From positions 1 to 33,558 of the forward strand of contig JAZGBI010000037.1 of assembly GCA_036476315.1 (NCBI GenBank): 33,558 nucleotides of DNA, written 5' to 3'. The DNA comes from Candidatus Neomarinimicrobiota bacterium (lineage in GTDB: Bacteria; Fidelibacterota; Marinisomatia; Marinisomatales; S15-B10). The position numbers and the translations under genes were made by a program. The notes below the pieces were generated by a model. That model was not told the origin of the DNA. It made no database searches and was given only the letters and a program-made list of their open reading frames with translations. Shown here piece by piece: positions 1 to 7,906 of the stretch (within the stretch, counting starts at the first letter, position 1; every line of letters starts with the position of its first letter).

Positions 1-488
1 TGGCTTCGCTTTCGTATATTATCCTTAGCTATATCTTGCTCGTTGTCGCGTTCATCGACCTGGATCATCTTGTTGTTCCTAACGGGATTATTGTTTTCGG
101 TATCGTCGCCGGAATGATTCTTCTTTCCGTAAACGGGTTGTCGATTGGGTGGAACGCCGCGCTGCTTGGGGCGGTTACCGTATCGGGATTTCTATACCTG
201 ACCGGCGTTTTGGGTAAGCTGCTTTTCAGAAAACAGAGTATGGGTCTCGGTGATGTGAAATTGGGTGCCCTCATTGGCCTTTTCGTCGGCTGGAAATGGG
301 CCATAGTGTTGCTCTTTCTCACATTCTATATCGCCGCCCTCGTGGGACTGGCAGGCCTGGTGACCAATCGAATGCGGTTTGGCCAGAGAATCCCCTTCGG
401 TCCGTTTCTGTCATTGGGGACCATATCAACTCTGTTCTTCGGAGACTTTATCTGGGATTTCATTATTCTGAAAATCATATTGAGGTAA
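1..488 (+). CDS. pilD: Prepilin peptidase (PilD/GspO family), C-terminal part, truncated by window edge
   Basis: Inner-membrane aspartyl peptidase that removes the leader from type IV prepilins and usually N-methylates the new N-terminus. The frame is open from base 3, so the start lies outside the window and about 161 C-terminal residues are visible. Both catalytic aspartates of the A24 family can be seen: one in FIDLDHLVVPN (codon 57-59, in the typical D-x6-P setting) and one in the GLGDVK motif (codon 252-254). The rest is hydrophobic, with several membrane segments. The N-terminal zinc-binding/methylase part cannot be assessed. It ends 3 bases before the PilB-type ATPase gene, whose ribosome site overlaps its stop, so the two are almost certainly co-transcribed. 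Its substrates would be the seven prepilin-like proteins encoded at 5693-10569. Confidence 0.93.
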   Translation, partial: ASLSYIILSYILLVVAFIDLDHLVVPNGIIVFGIVAGMILLSVNGLSIGWNAALLGAVTVSGFLYLTGVLGKLLFRKQSMGLGDVKLGALIGLFVGWKWAIVLLFLTFYIAALVGLAGLVTNRMRFGQRIPFGPFLSLGTISTLFFGDFIWDFIILKIILR

Positions 489-491
489 GGT

Positions 492-2180
492 ATGGCAATC
501 AGGTCAAAAAAGCCGCTGGGGCAGATGCTTGTGGAAGGTAACAAGATCTCCAAGGAAGAGCTGGCGAAGGCACTGGAATACCAGAAGGAAGCCGGGACAT
601 ATTTGGGGAAAGCTCTCATCAACCTGGAAATCATTTCAGAGGAAGAATTCGACGAATTTCTGGGCGAGCAACTGGGAATCCCTCTCATTAATCTGGGAAG
701 TTACGAAGTGTCCAGGGATGCTCTTGAGTTATTGCCGGACAAGGTGGTGAGAAAACACAAGGTGCTACCGTTATTCGAGATAGAGGGAGTGCTTAGTGTG
801 GCCGTATCGGACCCGCTTGACGACAACGCTCTTGATGCCGTCGCCCGGGAAACGGGATTAAACGTGGAACCGGTTCTCGCCCTCTCGACGGATATCGACA
901 GTGCCATCGATGTATACTATGGCATTTCCAAAATAATTGGAGACATAGACACGGACGATTTCGTTCAAGCGAGTGACCAGGTAGCCTTGGAAGAGCTGGC
1001 TGACGAAACGAAGATAGTGGCCCTCGTCGACGGTTTGATCAAACAGGCCGTCAAATACTTGGCGAGCGACATTCATATAGAAGCTCGCGAAAACGATATT
1101 CGCGTACGATTGAGGATAGATGGAAAGCTGCAAGATTTCCACACTCCTCCCAAGAGCCTCCATCTTCCCCTTCTCTCCCGCCTGAAAATCATGTCGGGGC
1201 TTGATATTGCTGAGACACGACGCCCTCAGGATGGCCGGATCCATCTCTCATCAGACGGGAGGAGACTCGATCTGAGATTCTCCACTTTTCCAACCTACTA
1301 TGGAGAGAAAGCTGTCCTTCGAGTGCTCGACGTTGAAAAAGCCAAGTTGAAATTGGATGAGCTGGGCTTCGAGCCGAATGTTATGAAGACGTATGGGGAT
1401 CTCATTTCGAGTGGCGAAGGCGTCATTCTTTTTTCCGGTCCCACTGGAAGTGGTAAAACGACGACCCTCTACGCCACTTTGAACACGATTAATTCTCCCA
1501 CAAAAAACATCGTGACTATCGAGGATCCCATTGAGTACGAGCTTGTCAACATAAACCAGGCACAGGTCAATCGGAAAGCCGGCTTAACCTTTGCAGCCGC
1601 ACTGAGGTCCATTTTGAGGCAGGATCCCGACATAATCATGGTGGGCGAAATAAGGGACGAGGAGACAGTTGAACTCGCAATACGCGCGGCCCTGACGGGT
1701 CACCTGGTGTTCAGCACAATTCACACGAATGACGCCGCGGGTGGATTCGCTCGCCTACGGAACTGGGAAATGGAACCTTTTCTTATCACGTCAACTATCA
1801 AGGCGATCATCGCTCAACGTCTCATCAGGAAACTGTGCCTCAAGTGCCGAAAGCCTTATGCCCCGCCCCCAGAGGAATTGAGAAAGTTAGGCCTGGAGGA
1901 AAATGGTGAGTATACCTTTTACAAAGCGACAGGTTGCCTCTCCTGCAGGAACGCAGGTTATACTGGCCGGATCGGTCTGTTTGAATTGCTCGTGATGACT
2001 CCAACAATCGGACAAATGGTGACGTCGAACGAATCTGCGCAGGAAATACGAAAGGCCGCTGAAAACGAAGGTATGGTAACGCTCTTTCGCGACGGTACGA
2101 ACAAGGTAGTCCATGGAATTACATCCTTCGACGAGTTTGTCACCACCGTCTCGGCCACTGTGACCCAACTGGACAAGTGA
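492..2180 (+). CDS. pilB: Type IV pilus assembly ATPase, PilB/MshE/GspE family
   Basis: Cytoplasmic hexameric ATPase that powers pilus extension through PilC. At 562 residues it has the family length. Residues about 1-160 form a MshEN/GspE-N domain, which in MshE binds cyclic-di-GMP. The Walker A box GPTGSGKT is at 316-323. The Walker B region is DPDIIMVGEIRDEET, from about 378. Two CxxC pairs (449-452 and 482-485) give the tetracysteine zinc motif of extension ATPases, which retraction ATPases (PilT) lack. The ATG is preceded by GAGGTAAGG. A 7-bp hairpin without a U-run (2200-2220) lies downstream, so transcription may continue into the regulator gene. Extension ATPase is secure; whether the system is T4aP, MSHA-like or type II secretion depends on the other genes, which favour a pilus. 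Confidence 0.95.
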   Translation: MAIRSKKPLGQMLVEGNKISKEELAKALEYQKEAGTYLGKALINLEIISEEEFDEFLGEQLGIPLINLGSYEVSRDALELLPDKVVRKHKVLPLFEIEGVLSVAVSDPLDDNALDAVARETGLNVEPVLALSTDIDSAIDVYYGISKIIGDIDTDDFVQASDQVALEELADETKIVALVDGLIKQAVKYLASDIHIEARENDIRVRLRIDGKLQDFHTPPKSLHLPLLSRLKIMSGLDIAETRRPQDGRIHLSSDGRRLDLRFSTFPTYYGEKAVLRVLDVEKAKLKLDELGFEPNVMKTYGDLISSGEGVILFSGPTGSGKTTTLYATLNTINSPTKNIVTIEDPIEYELVNINQAQVNRKAGLTFAAALRSILRQDPDIIMVGEIRDEETVELAIRAALTGHLVFSTIHTNDAAGGFARLRNWEMEPFLITSTIKAIIAQRLIRKLCLKCRKPYAPPPEELRKLGLEENGEYTFYKATGCLSCRNAGYTGRIGLFELLVMTPTIGQMVTSNESAQEIRKAAENEGMVTLFRDGTNKVVHGITSFDEFVTTVSATVTQLDK

Positions 2181-2279
2181 AGAAGCATGTCCGCAGACAC
2201 GCAGGCCGTCTTCGCCTGCGAGACAAAGTCGCTTCCTGCGTTCATCATCGGCTCTCCAAAGTGCGGTGATGAGTGCTAG

Positions 2280-3707
2280 GTGGCAGCAGCAAATCGAATG
2301 GTAAAGCTAAAAGCCCACCCACGAAGGGTTATTTGCATAGGAAAAAGCAGAAAGTTGGAAAAGACTTGTCGGGAAGCTCTTGATCCTTCAGATTGGGAAG
2401 TCCATTGGGCTCAAAACGGGCTCATCGGTCTGGAGGAAATGTCCGTCAATGAATATGAAGTGGCAATTGTGGACGATTCACTGCCCCTGCTTACTTCAAG
2501 CGAACTGATAAGGCGGATCTCCGACCTGCGACCGGTTCTGCCCGTCCTGGCCGTTGTGGACTCCGATGAGAGAAGAGGTCAGATAATGTCGGATTTCGGA
2601 TCCGGATTATTCTCCTATCTGGAAAAACCCTTTTCCCTCGAGCGCTTGCGGAAGAGCGTAGAGGAAGCCTACGACTACCGTGAATTCGTCATGTCCCAGA
2701 AGAAAGAGATGAGGGCTTTTTTCAACATGACGGGATGTGAGAATATCGTGGGCCGGTCCTCTGCAATGCTGAGGATTTACGAGGTCCTCTTCAGGATTGC
2801 GAATACGGATGTAACCGTCGCAATCTACGGTGAGAGCGGTACGGGTAAGGAGCTGGCGGCAAGATTCCTGCATTTCTCAGGGACCCGGGGTGAGAAGCCT
2901 TTTGTTGCCGTCAACTGCGCTGCCATTCCGCATGAGCTTTTGGAAAGCGAGCTGTTCGGTCATGAGAAAGGGGCGTTCACAGGGGCGGGGGAACGGAAGA
3001 GTGGAAAATTCGAAGTGGCTAACAAGGGAACTCTCTTTCTTGATGAAATTGGAGACATGAGTCTGCCGCTTCAGGCAAAGATACTCAAGGTGATGGAGAG
3101 AGGAGAATTCGAACGAGTAGGCGGGACAAAGACAATCGAAGTGGACGTTCGTTTGATCTCTGCGACGAACCAAAATCTTGAAAAAATGATCAAAAATGGG
3201 GAATTTCGTGCCGACCTCTACCACAGGATTAATGTATTTCCTATTTTCCTGCCGCCATTGAGTCGCAGACGAGATGACATTCCTCTTCTCTCCTATGATA
3301 TACTGTCGAAAACGTCCCAACGCCACAGGAAAGAGTCGGTTTATCTCAAAGCTGATGCACTGGAATTCTTGACGAACCGAACCTGGGAAGGAAACGTTCG
3401 TGAGTTGGAGCATACGATTGAGAGGGCGGTCCTTATGACAGACAAATCATTTCTGGGGGCCGAAGATTTCCAATTCCCGGAAGTCGAAACCCGGGAGACT
3501 TACCAGGAGCCGTCTGCTAGTTCTGAGCACCTTTATCGTGGGCTAAGCCCGGACCGTAAGCCCTTGACATTGAAGGCTGTGGAGAAGGCGGCTATCGAAG
3601 GTGCCGTTGAACGCAACAACGGAAATCTGTCAAAAACAGCTTCTGAACTCGGGATCAGTAGAACGACACTTTACAGAAAACTCAAAGAGCACGGTTTGAG
3701 TAGGTAA
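2280..3707 (+). CDS. Sigma-54-dependent activator, NtrC/PilR family, with degenerate receiver
   Basis: Transcription activator that would remodel sigma-54 RNA polymerase at pilin promoters. Domains in order: a receiver-like domain (about 14-130), an AAA+ domain with Walker A GESGTGKE (184-191) and the sigma-54-contacting GAFTGA loop (231-236), Walker B in LFLDEIGDM, and a C-terminal Fis-type helix-turn-helix (about 435-475). The receiver keeps a candidate phospho-acceptor Asp65 (VDDSLP) and the conserved lysine K116, but the acidic pair that holds Mg2+ is replaced by Gly20-Lys21, so normal phosphorylation is doubtful. No sensor kinase gene is adjacent. The start used is GTG 2280; ATG 2298 is equally possible, and neither has a strong ribosome site. 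The gene lies between pilB and pilC, and a sigma-54 promoter lies at 5634, which suggests control of pilin expression. Confidence 0.9.
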   Translation: MAAANRMVKLKAHPRRVICIGKSRKLEKTCREALDPSDWEVHWAQNGLIGLEEMSVNEYEVAIVDDSLPLLTSSELIRRISDLRPVLPVLAVVDSDERRGQIMSDFGSGLFSYLEKPFSLERLRKSVEEAYDYREFVMSQKKEMRAFFNMTGCENIVGRSSAMLRIYEVLFRIANTDVTVAIYGESGTGKELAARFLHFSGTRGEKPFVAVNCAAIPHELLESELFGHEKGAFTGAGERKSGKFEVANKGTLFLDEIGDMSLPLQAKILKVMERGEFERVGGTKTIEVDVRLISATNQNLEKMIKNGEFRADLYHRINVFPIFLPPLSRRRDDIPLLSYDILSKTSQRHRKESVYLKADALEFLTNRTWEGNVRELEHTIERAVLMTDKSFLGAEDFQFPEVETRETYQEPSASSEHLYRGLSPDRKPLTLKAVEKAAIEGAVERNNGNLSKTASELGISRTTLYRKLKEHGLSR

Positions 3708-3709
3708 TC

Positions 3710-3951
3710 AGGCTAAGGCTGAGGCCAAGGCGAAGGAAAAACAATAGGCGAAGGCTGAGGCGAAGGAGAAAAGGCCGAGGCTAAGGCTAAGGAGAAGGAA
3801 AAGAAAGGATAGGACAAAGACTCTTTTGGTTGAATTTGTGAGTCTGCTAGAAATATCACTGAGGAACTGTCCACAGGATCCATTGGAAATGCTCTTATTC
3901 ATTCACTGGAATCCTAGCCTCTGCCTTAGCCTCAGCCTATGCCTAAGCCTT
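3710..3951. repeat. Symmetric hexamer-array element, copy A
   Basis: The gap between the regulator and pilC. The left arm (3710-3800) is a degenerate tandem of AAGGCT/GAGGCN hexamers. A spacer follows, and the right arm (3913-3951) is the complementary series (CCTTAG/CCTCAG/CCTAAG). The spacer shares GAAGGAAAAGAAA (3794-3806), TTGAATTTG (3830-3838) and GAAATATCAC (3850-3859) with copy B at 5182-5378, so the two copies are homologous. The right arm ends 20 bases before the pilC ATG. If transcribed, the arms could pair over long stretches. No coding sense is credible: reading frames through the arms give only Lys/Ala/Glu or Leu/Ser tracts. Confidence 0.8.
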
Positions 3952-3970
3952 TCTAATTGGAGATAATAAG

Positions 3971-5179
3971 ATGGCGACATTTGAATGGATCGCGCGGGGC
4001 CCGGAGGGAAAGACCGTTAAGGGTACTCATGACGCAGAAACGGAAGATCAGGTTCTAAGATACCTTTCCACTCAGGAGTTCACACCCATCTCAGTTCGAA
4101 AAACAAGGGGATCCATACTGAATAAGAAATTTGACTTTGCGTTGAGTAGGGTCAGGCCCGAAGAAATATACGATTTTACTCGCCAGCTCGCGGTCATGTT
4201 GAAGGCCGGTGTACCCATTCACGAGAGCCTCCTTGCCCTTCAGGAACAGACTGAAAGTCAAAAATTGAAACAGGTCATCTCGGACGCGGCTGACAACATC
4301 TCAGAAGGAAAAAGTTTTTCAGAATCGCTTGCTGGATACCCCGATGTTTTCAGTCCCATGGTCGTCAATATGGTGAGAGCGGGAGAGAGTGCGGGTGTTG
4401 TGGATGACGTCTTGACCAGATTAGCGAGCTTCATCAATCACGACATAAAGGTCAGGAGAGATGTCAAAAAGGCCATCAGATATCCGATCATCGTTCTGAC
4501 AGGCGTATTCCTGGCCGCTGTGGGTGCCATAACATTCGTACTTCCCCAATTCTCCGGGTTGTATGGCAGATCAAATGTTCGACTTCCATTGCCCACGCGT
4601 TTTCTATTGGGGATAAGCGATTTCATTCAGAATTACTGGCTTATAGTTTTTCTGGGGACTGGCCTTATAGTCCTCGCTCTTTCCTGGTATGTCAGAACTG
4701 ACCGCGGACGACTTTCCCTCCACAGGTTCTACATCAGCATGCCGATCTTCGGAAAAATTTATCACAAGGCGGCTCTGGGGCGGTTTTCCCACGTGCTCGA
4801 AACACTGGATAGAAGTGGTGTTCCAATCCTTGAGTCACTGAAAATCTCCGCAAGCACCCTTGGGAACGACGTGATTAGCCGGGAAGTTGATAAGGCTATC
4901 GAAAAGGTTGCCCAGGGCCGGTCCATTGCCGTTTCCCTGGGAGAAGGTTCTCACTTCCCGAGACATATGCTAAAGATGATGGAAGTGGGGGAGGCGGCAG
5001 GTTCCTTGGACATCATGCTCCATGAGGTGGCCTCATTGTACGATACCGAAGTGGATGAGCTCCTGGGGAAGTTGACCACCATGATCGAACCGATCCTTAC
5101 CGTAATCATGGGAGCCGTCATCCTAACTCTGGCCCTGGCGATGTTCCTGCCCATGTGGGGTATGTATGAGGCGTTTTAA
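3971..5179 (+). CDS. pilC: Type IV pilus inner-membrane platform protein PilC/GspF
   Basis: Polytopic platform protein that couples the PilB ATPase to pilin insertion. Its 402 residues match the family. After an N-terminal PilC-type stretch (MATFEWIARGPEGKTVKG) come two T2SSF repeats, each followed by membrane segments: the first ends in the hydrophobic YPIIVLTGVFLAAVGAITF, and the second ends at the C-terminal IEPILTVIMGAVILTLALAM. The GE[AS]AG motif typical of T2SSF repeats occurs twice (RAGESAGVVDD and EVGEAAGSLDI). The ATG has GGAG eight bases upstream. It lies between repeat copies A and B, which is unusual for a gene normally packed tightly with pilB. Confidence 0.95.
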   Translation: MATFEWIARGPEGKTVKGTHDAETEDQVLRYLSTQEFTPISVRKTRGSILNKKFDFALSRVRPEEIYDFTRQLAVMLKAGVPIHESLLALQEQTESQKLKQVISDAADNISEGKSFSESLAGYPDVFSPMVVNMVRAGESAGVVDDVLTRLASFINHDIKVRRDVKKAIRYPIIVLTGVFLAAVGAITFVLPQFSGLYGRSNVRLPLPTRFLLGISDFIQNYWLIVFLGTGLIVLALSWYVRTDRGRLSLHRFYISMPIFGKIYHKAALGRFSHVLETLDRSGVPILESLKISASTLGNDVISREVDKAIEKVAQGRSIAVSLGEGSHFPRHMLKMMEVGEAAGSLDIMLHEVASLYDTEVDELLGKLTTMIEPILTVIMGAVILTLALAMFLPMWGMYEAF

Positions 5180-5181
5180 TT

Positions 5182-5378
5182 GCAAGGCGAAAGCTGAGGC
5201 GAAGATAGGACAAAGGAGGCAAAGGCTGAGGCTAAGGCACAGGCGAAGGAAAAGAAATGAAAAAAAGAAAATTCTGCTTGAATCTGGAAGGAATATCACC
5301 GTTTTGAACCTTAGCCTTAGCCTAAGCCTTAGCCTATGGCCATGCCTTAGCCCAGGCATAGCGCTAGCGAAAGCCTAA
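5182..5378. repeat. Symmetric hexamer-array element, copy B
   Basis: Lies between pilC and the 41-residue ORF. The left arm (5182-5252) is AAGGCN/GAGGCN hexamers. The spacer carries GAAGGAAAAGAAA (5245-5257), TTGAATCTG (5278-5286) and GGAATATCAC (5290-5299), matching copy A. The right arm (5308-5378) is CCTTAG/CCTAAG hexamers and ends about 16 bases before the next ATG. The orientation relative to transcription is the same as in copy A. Confidence 0.8.
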
Positions 5379-5393
5379 TACAGGAGGAAAGAA

Positions 5394-5519
5394 ATGGCTG
5401 AATTCAAAGAATGGTTTTTCAAGAGACAGTTGCCGGCATGGGGATATCTCCTGGCCTTGATCGTCCTGGGCGGGATCTTTTTGTGGCTTATCTGGTCGGT
5501 CACGGATGTCCTGAAATAG
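5394..5519 (+). CDS. Small single-pass membrane protein (41 aa), unknown
   Basis: I do not recognise this protein. It has 41 residues: a charged/aromatic N-terminus (MAEFKEWFFKRQLPAW), one hydrophobic helix (about 17-36, rich in Leu/Ile/Gly/Trp) and a short tail ending DVLK. Coding is supported by a perfect AGGAGG at 5382-5387, six bases before the ATG, which is the best ribosome site among the pilus genes here. It lies between pilC and the sigma-54 pilin promoter, directly after repeat copy B. A role as a small accessory subunit of the PilC platform or of pilin membrane handling is inferred from position only. Its size and position do not match any standard pil gene known to me. Confidence 0.7.
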   Translation: MAEFKEWFFKRQLPAWGYLLALIVLGGIFLWLIWSVTDVLK

Positions 5520-5633
5520 TACAGGGCCATTGTTTTTGTATCATAATGCTACACTCCGCGCTGGATGTGCGAGAAACGCTCGAATGATTTAATTGTATAA
5601 TTTTTCAACATCTTATGCTCTCCAGTCAATTTG

Positions 5634-5650
5634 TTGGCATACTATTTGCT
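5634..5650 (+). promoter_or_regulatory. Sigma-54 (-24/-12) promoter for the pilin genes
   Basis: TTGGCAT, five bases, then TTGCT. The invariant GG (5636-5637) and GC (5648-5649) are separated by exactly ten bases, as the sigma-54 consensus TGGCAC-N5-TTGCA requires. Predicted transcription start is near 5661, giving a leader of about 32 bases before the pilin ATG at 5693. The matching activator type is encoded at 2280-3707. Confidence 0.8.
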
Positions 5651-5692
5651 GATTGTGAGAGTGTAATGACACTGACAACAAACTAGGGAGAA

Positions 5693-6172
5693 ATGAAAAT
5701 GCTTAAAAGGATAGCCAAGAACTTCAAGCGGACAGGCGGATTTACGTTGGCGGAACTGGTTGTGACGACTGCCGTGATGGGAACTTTGGCCGCGGTCGCG
5801 GTGCCCAGGTTCTCCGATGTGAACGAGATCGCGAAAGAAAGGAAGACGATGGCGAACATCGACAACGTCATGTCAGCGGCTCAGAACTACTACAGCGATA
5901 TGACGGTAAGAGTTGGTCGGGGAAGGTTTCCAGGTCAAAATAGATTCGATGACCCTGTCGCGGAAACCTCTGTGTTTTATAGCGATGACGACACTTTCAA
6001 TCATCTGTTCGGTGACAATGTGGTTGATAGTCCTTACGAAGAGGCTCAGTACAGGTTTATGGTTTCGCCGGGAAGTGGAAGTGGCCAAAAGGCTGTTTCT
6101 CCCACTATAACCGTCTGGGATGATGAAGATAAGGAAGAGCCGAAAACGCTAATTAAATCCTACACACCGTAA
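5693..6172 (+). CDS. Type IV pilin (major pilin candidate 1)
   Basis: Prepilin of 159 residues. The leader is basic and ends in Gly16; predicted cleavage is before Phe17 (GG/FTLAELVVT), with the conserved Glu at mature position 5 and a hydrophobic N-terminal helix to about residue 42. The rest is a polar globular domain with no disulfide-loop cysteines. GGGAG precedes the ATG, and it is the first gene after the sigma-54 promoter, so it is a good candidate for the abundant fibre subunit together with its neighbour at 6224. An Asp-rich stretch (SDDDTF) lies about two thirds along. Because several pilin genes follow, which is the major subunit cannot be decided from sequence. Confidence 0.88.
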   Translation: MKMLKRIAKNFKRTGGFTLAELVVTTAVMGTLAAVAVPRFSDVNEIAKERKTMANIDNVMSAAQNYYSDMTVRVGRGRFPGQNRFDDPVAETSVFYSDDDTFNHLFGDNVVDSPYEEAQYRFMVSPGSGSGQKAVSPTITVWDDEDKEEPKTLIKSYTP

Positions 6173-6223
6173 ATGTCACTAAGCCTACATCCTTTTAGAG
6201 AGAAGGAAGGAGTAAACAATCCT

Positions 6224-6667
6224 ATGAAACTGAAAGACCAGGCGGGTTTCACTCTGATCGAACTCATCATGGTGGTGATTATCCTGGGCATTCTTTCGGC
6301 CGTTGCGATTCCGAGATATATGAACATGGTCGCGACAGCGGAGGAAGCCGCTGAGGATGCTGTCATCTCTCAGATCAAGGCCGGTCTCGAAACCTACGCT
6401 ACTGAGAAACTCATTACTGAAGGACGGCGTGTCTGGCCCACGAATCCTTTCGATGCCCTTGAGACAAAGCCTGATAAATATGAAACAGGTGCTGGCACAG
6501 ACGCTGACGAGGACGGAGAGTGGACATTCAACACGACCACAGGTAATGTCACGCATCAGCGAAACGACAATACGAGATGGCATTGGGACTTCGATCCCGG
6601 GGTTCAAACCGGTGACCAAGCAGGAATCGGGACTCTGGGCAATCGTACGGCGGACGTGGGCACCTAG
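6224..6667 (+). CDS. Type IV pilin (major pilin candidate 2)
   Basis: Prepilin of 147 residues from ATG 6224, with an 8-residue leader MKLKDQAG, cleavage before FTLIELIMV and Glu5 present. An upstream in-frame ATG at 6173 touches the previous stop, but the AAGGAG-type ribosome site (about 6204-6212) lies after it and a short basic leader is more typical, so 6224 is preferred. The mature helix is followed by an alpha region (about 40-70) and an acidic, Thr/Asn-rich C-terminal domain (DADEDGEW, HWDFDPG) that could bind divalent metal. It shares the transcript of the preceding pilin and is followed by a terminator-like hairpin at 6718, so the two pilins form a unit. Confidence 0.88.
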   Translation: MKLKDQAGFTLIELIMVVIILGILSAVAIPRYMNMVATAEEAAEDAVISQIKAGLETYATEKLITEGRRVWPTNPFDALETKPDKYETGAGTDADEDGEWTFNTTTGNVTHQRNDNTRWHWDFDPGVQTGDQAGIGTLGNRTADVGT

Positions 6668-6717
6668 CCAAAGTGATAGTGTGCTGTAATTTGCTGCGTT
6701 TGAGTAACAGGTTGCAT

Positions 6718-6760
6718 GCCTCAGGATCGATCGACTTCCGTCCTGAGGCTTTGTTGTCTC
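6718..6760 (+). terminator. Rho-independent-type terminator after the two pilin genes
   Basis: Perfect 9-bp stem GCCTCAGGA (6718-6726) and TCCTGAGGC (6741-6749), 14-base loop, then TTTGTTGT. The U-run is interrupted by a G, so termination may be partial, which would let some transcription reach the minor pilin genes. Confidence 0.65.
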
Positions 6761-6839
6761 CGTGCCCGAATAACAAGGACAGCGTGACGCGGAGAACATT
6801 CGGAACGGAGCCGGGCGCAGTCGGACAACACCAGCAAAG

Positions 6840-7325
6840 ATGAACAGGAAGAAACAATCGACGAGGAATTCCTCCGGTTTTACGTTGGCGGAGCTTGTGA
6901 TTACCGTCACCATATTGGGTATTCTTGCAGCTGTGGCGCTTCCCAAGTTTAGTGATCTAACTGAGAGGACACAGACGGAACGTAACATCGGGAATATCCA
7001 TGTCATACGGGAAGCCTTCATGCAGTACTATTTCAAGCAGCATATGAAGGGGAATCCTCACTTCCCTGACCCCCCGGGAGGCGTGGACAATCTCATGACC
7101 GAGGAATGGGCTAGTCTCCCCATACCATCTAATCTGACTGAGGTTGTGACACCGGCATCACTTTTTTCTGATGGGAAGGTTCCTCTCAATTCGAATCAGA
7201 GCCCCTTTTCCTACTACGTCACGGTCTCGACAAATACCAACGGCGTGCCCTTACACACCATGACTCTGGGTGACCCCGATCCTGACAGCCCCACATACGA
7301 CGTGGAATTCTCGTTTTCGCTGTAG
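6840..7325 (+). CDS. Type IV pilin-like protein
   Basis: Prepilin-like protein of 161 residues. The 13-residue basic leader ends in SSG, with cleavage before FTLAELVITVTILG; Glu5 is present. The hydrophobic helix ends in AAVALPKFSDL, very like the first pilin (AAVAVPRFSDV), so the two are probably paralogues. The remainder is Pro/Ser/Thr-rich (PDPPGGVDN, PDPDSPTYD). The ribosome site is weak. It lies after the terminator at 6718 and starts the minor pilin group, so it is either a third fibre subunit or the first minor pilin. Confidence 0.85.
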   Translation: MNRKKQSTRNSSGFTLAELVITVTILGILAAVALPKFSDLTERTQTERNIGNIHVIREAFMQYYFKQHMKGNPHFPDPPGGVDNLMTEEWASLPIPSNLTEVVTPASLFSDGKVPLNSNQSPFSYYVTVSTNTNGVPLHTMTLGDPDPDSPTYDVEFSFSL

Positions 7326-7413
7326 CATAACTCCCCTAAAGCGTACCAGAGTTGTGCACTCACCCAAAGCTCCAGAGGAGGTCCGTAACGAGGTCGCTCC
7401 CAGTCGAAAAGTC

Positions 7414-7905
7414 ATGACAGAGGTTAATAAGCGGTCTGATACCGGGTTTACCTTAATACAGTTGGTCATCTTGACTGTTGTCATAGGTATTTTGTCGGTG
7501 GTGGCTGTCCCCATTATTACGGACACACTAGGATCGACCCGAATCTACACCGCTGCTCAAAGGATTGTTTCCGATATTCAGGAAGCTCAGTCCTTCGCCA
7601 AAGCCAGCCACGATTCTGTTTGGGTGGTTTTTGATGTGGTGAATGATGAATACTCTTTGTACCGGGGAGAAGACAATGCTGTAAGAGATATTCAGAAACA
7701 TCCGGTTACAGGTGACGATTGGATCGTCTCATTTCAGGTGGCGCTTTATAGAGGTGTTGACATTACAAGCGCAAGTTTTGGCGGTTCCACAGAACTTCTA
7801 TTTGACTCGTGGGGCGACGCAACCTCCGGGGGGACAGTAGTCTTGAACAATTCGGTAACAGTGCAGGTTACTGAGCTGACCGGAAGAACAACAATCTCGC
7901 CATGA
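7414..7905 (+). CDS. Minor pilin, FimT/GspH type, with Gln at mature position 5
   Basis: Minor pilin-like protein of 163 residues from ATG 7414; the frame is open further upstream (to 7270), but that part overlaps the previous gene and lacks a leader. The leader MTEVNKRSDTG is followed by FTLIQLVILTVVIGILSVVAVP. The fifth mature residue is Gln (codon CAG) instead of the near-invariant Glu. The C-terminal part has the FimT/GspH look: TAAQRIVSDIQEAQSFAKASHDSVWVVFD followed by a beta-rich segment. In FimT/GspH families this subunit primes the pilus tip. It ends one base before the next gene. An upstream AGAGGAGG is too far to act as its ribosome site. Confidence 0.82.
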   Translation: MTEVNKRSDTGFTLIQLVILTVVIGILSVVAVPIITDTLGSTRIYTAAQRIVSDIQEAQSFAKASHDSVWVVFDVVNDEYSLYRGEDNAVRDIQKHPVTGDDWIVSFQVALYRGVDITSASFGGSTELLFDSWGDATSGGTVVLNNSVTVQVTELTGRTTISP

Positions 7906-7906
7906 C

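Noticed and set aside
2200-2220. Terminator after pilB
   Set aside because: CGCAGGC/GCCTGCG is a perfect 7-bp hairpin, but no U-run follows, so termination is not supported.
3708-3902. Minus-strand frame through hexamer array A (Leu/Ser/Phe/Ala-rich)
   Set aside because: It is only a translation of the tandem repeat, with no ribosome site or domain; the same happens at copy B on both strands (5123-5378).
3710-5378. Telomere-like or CRISPR array
   Set aside because: The hexamer (GGCTAA with many variants) is degenerate and inverted around a spacer; there are no uniform repeats with unique spacers and no cas genes.
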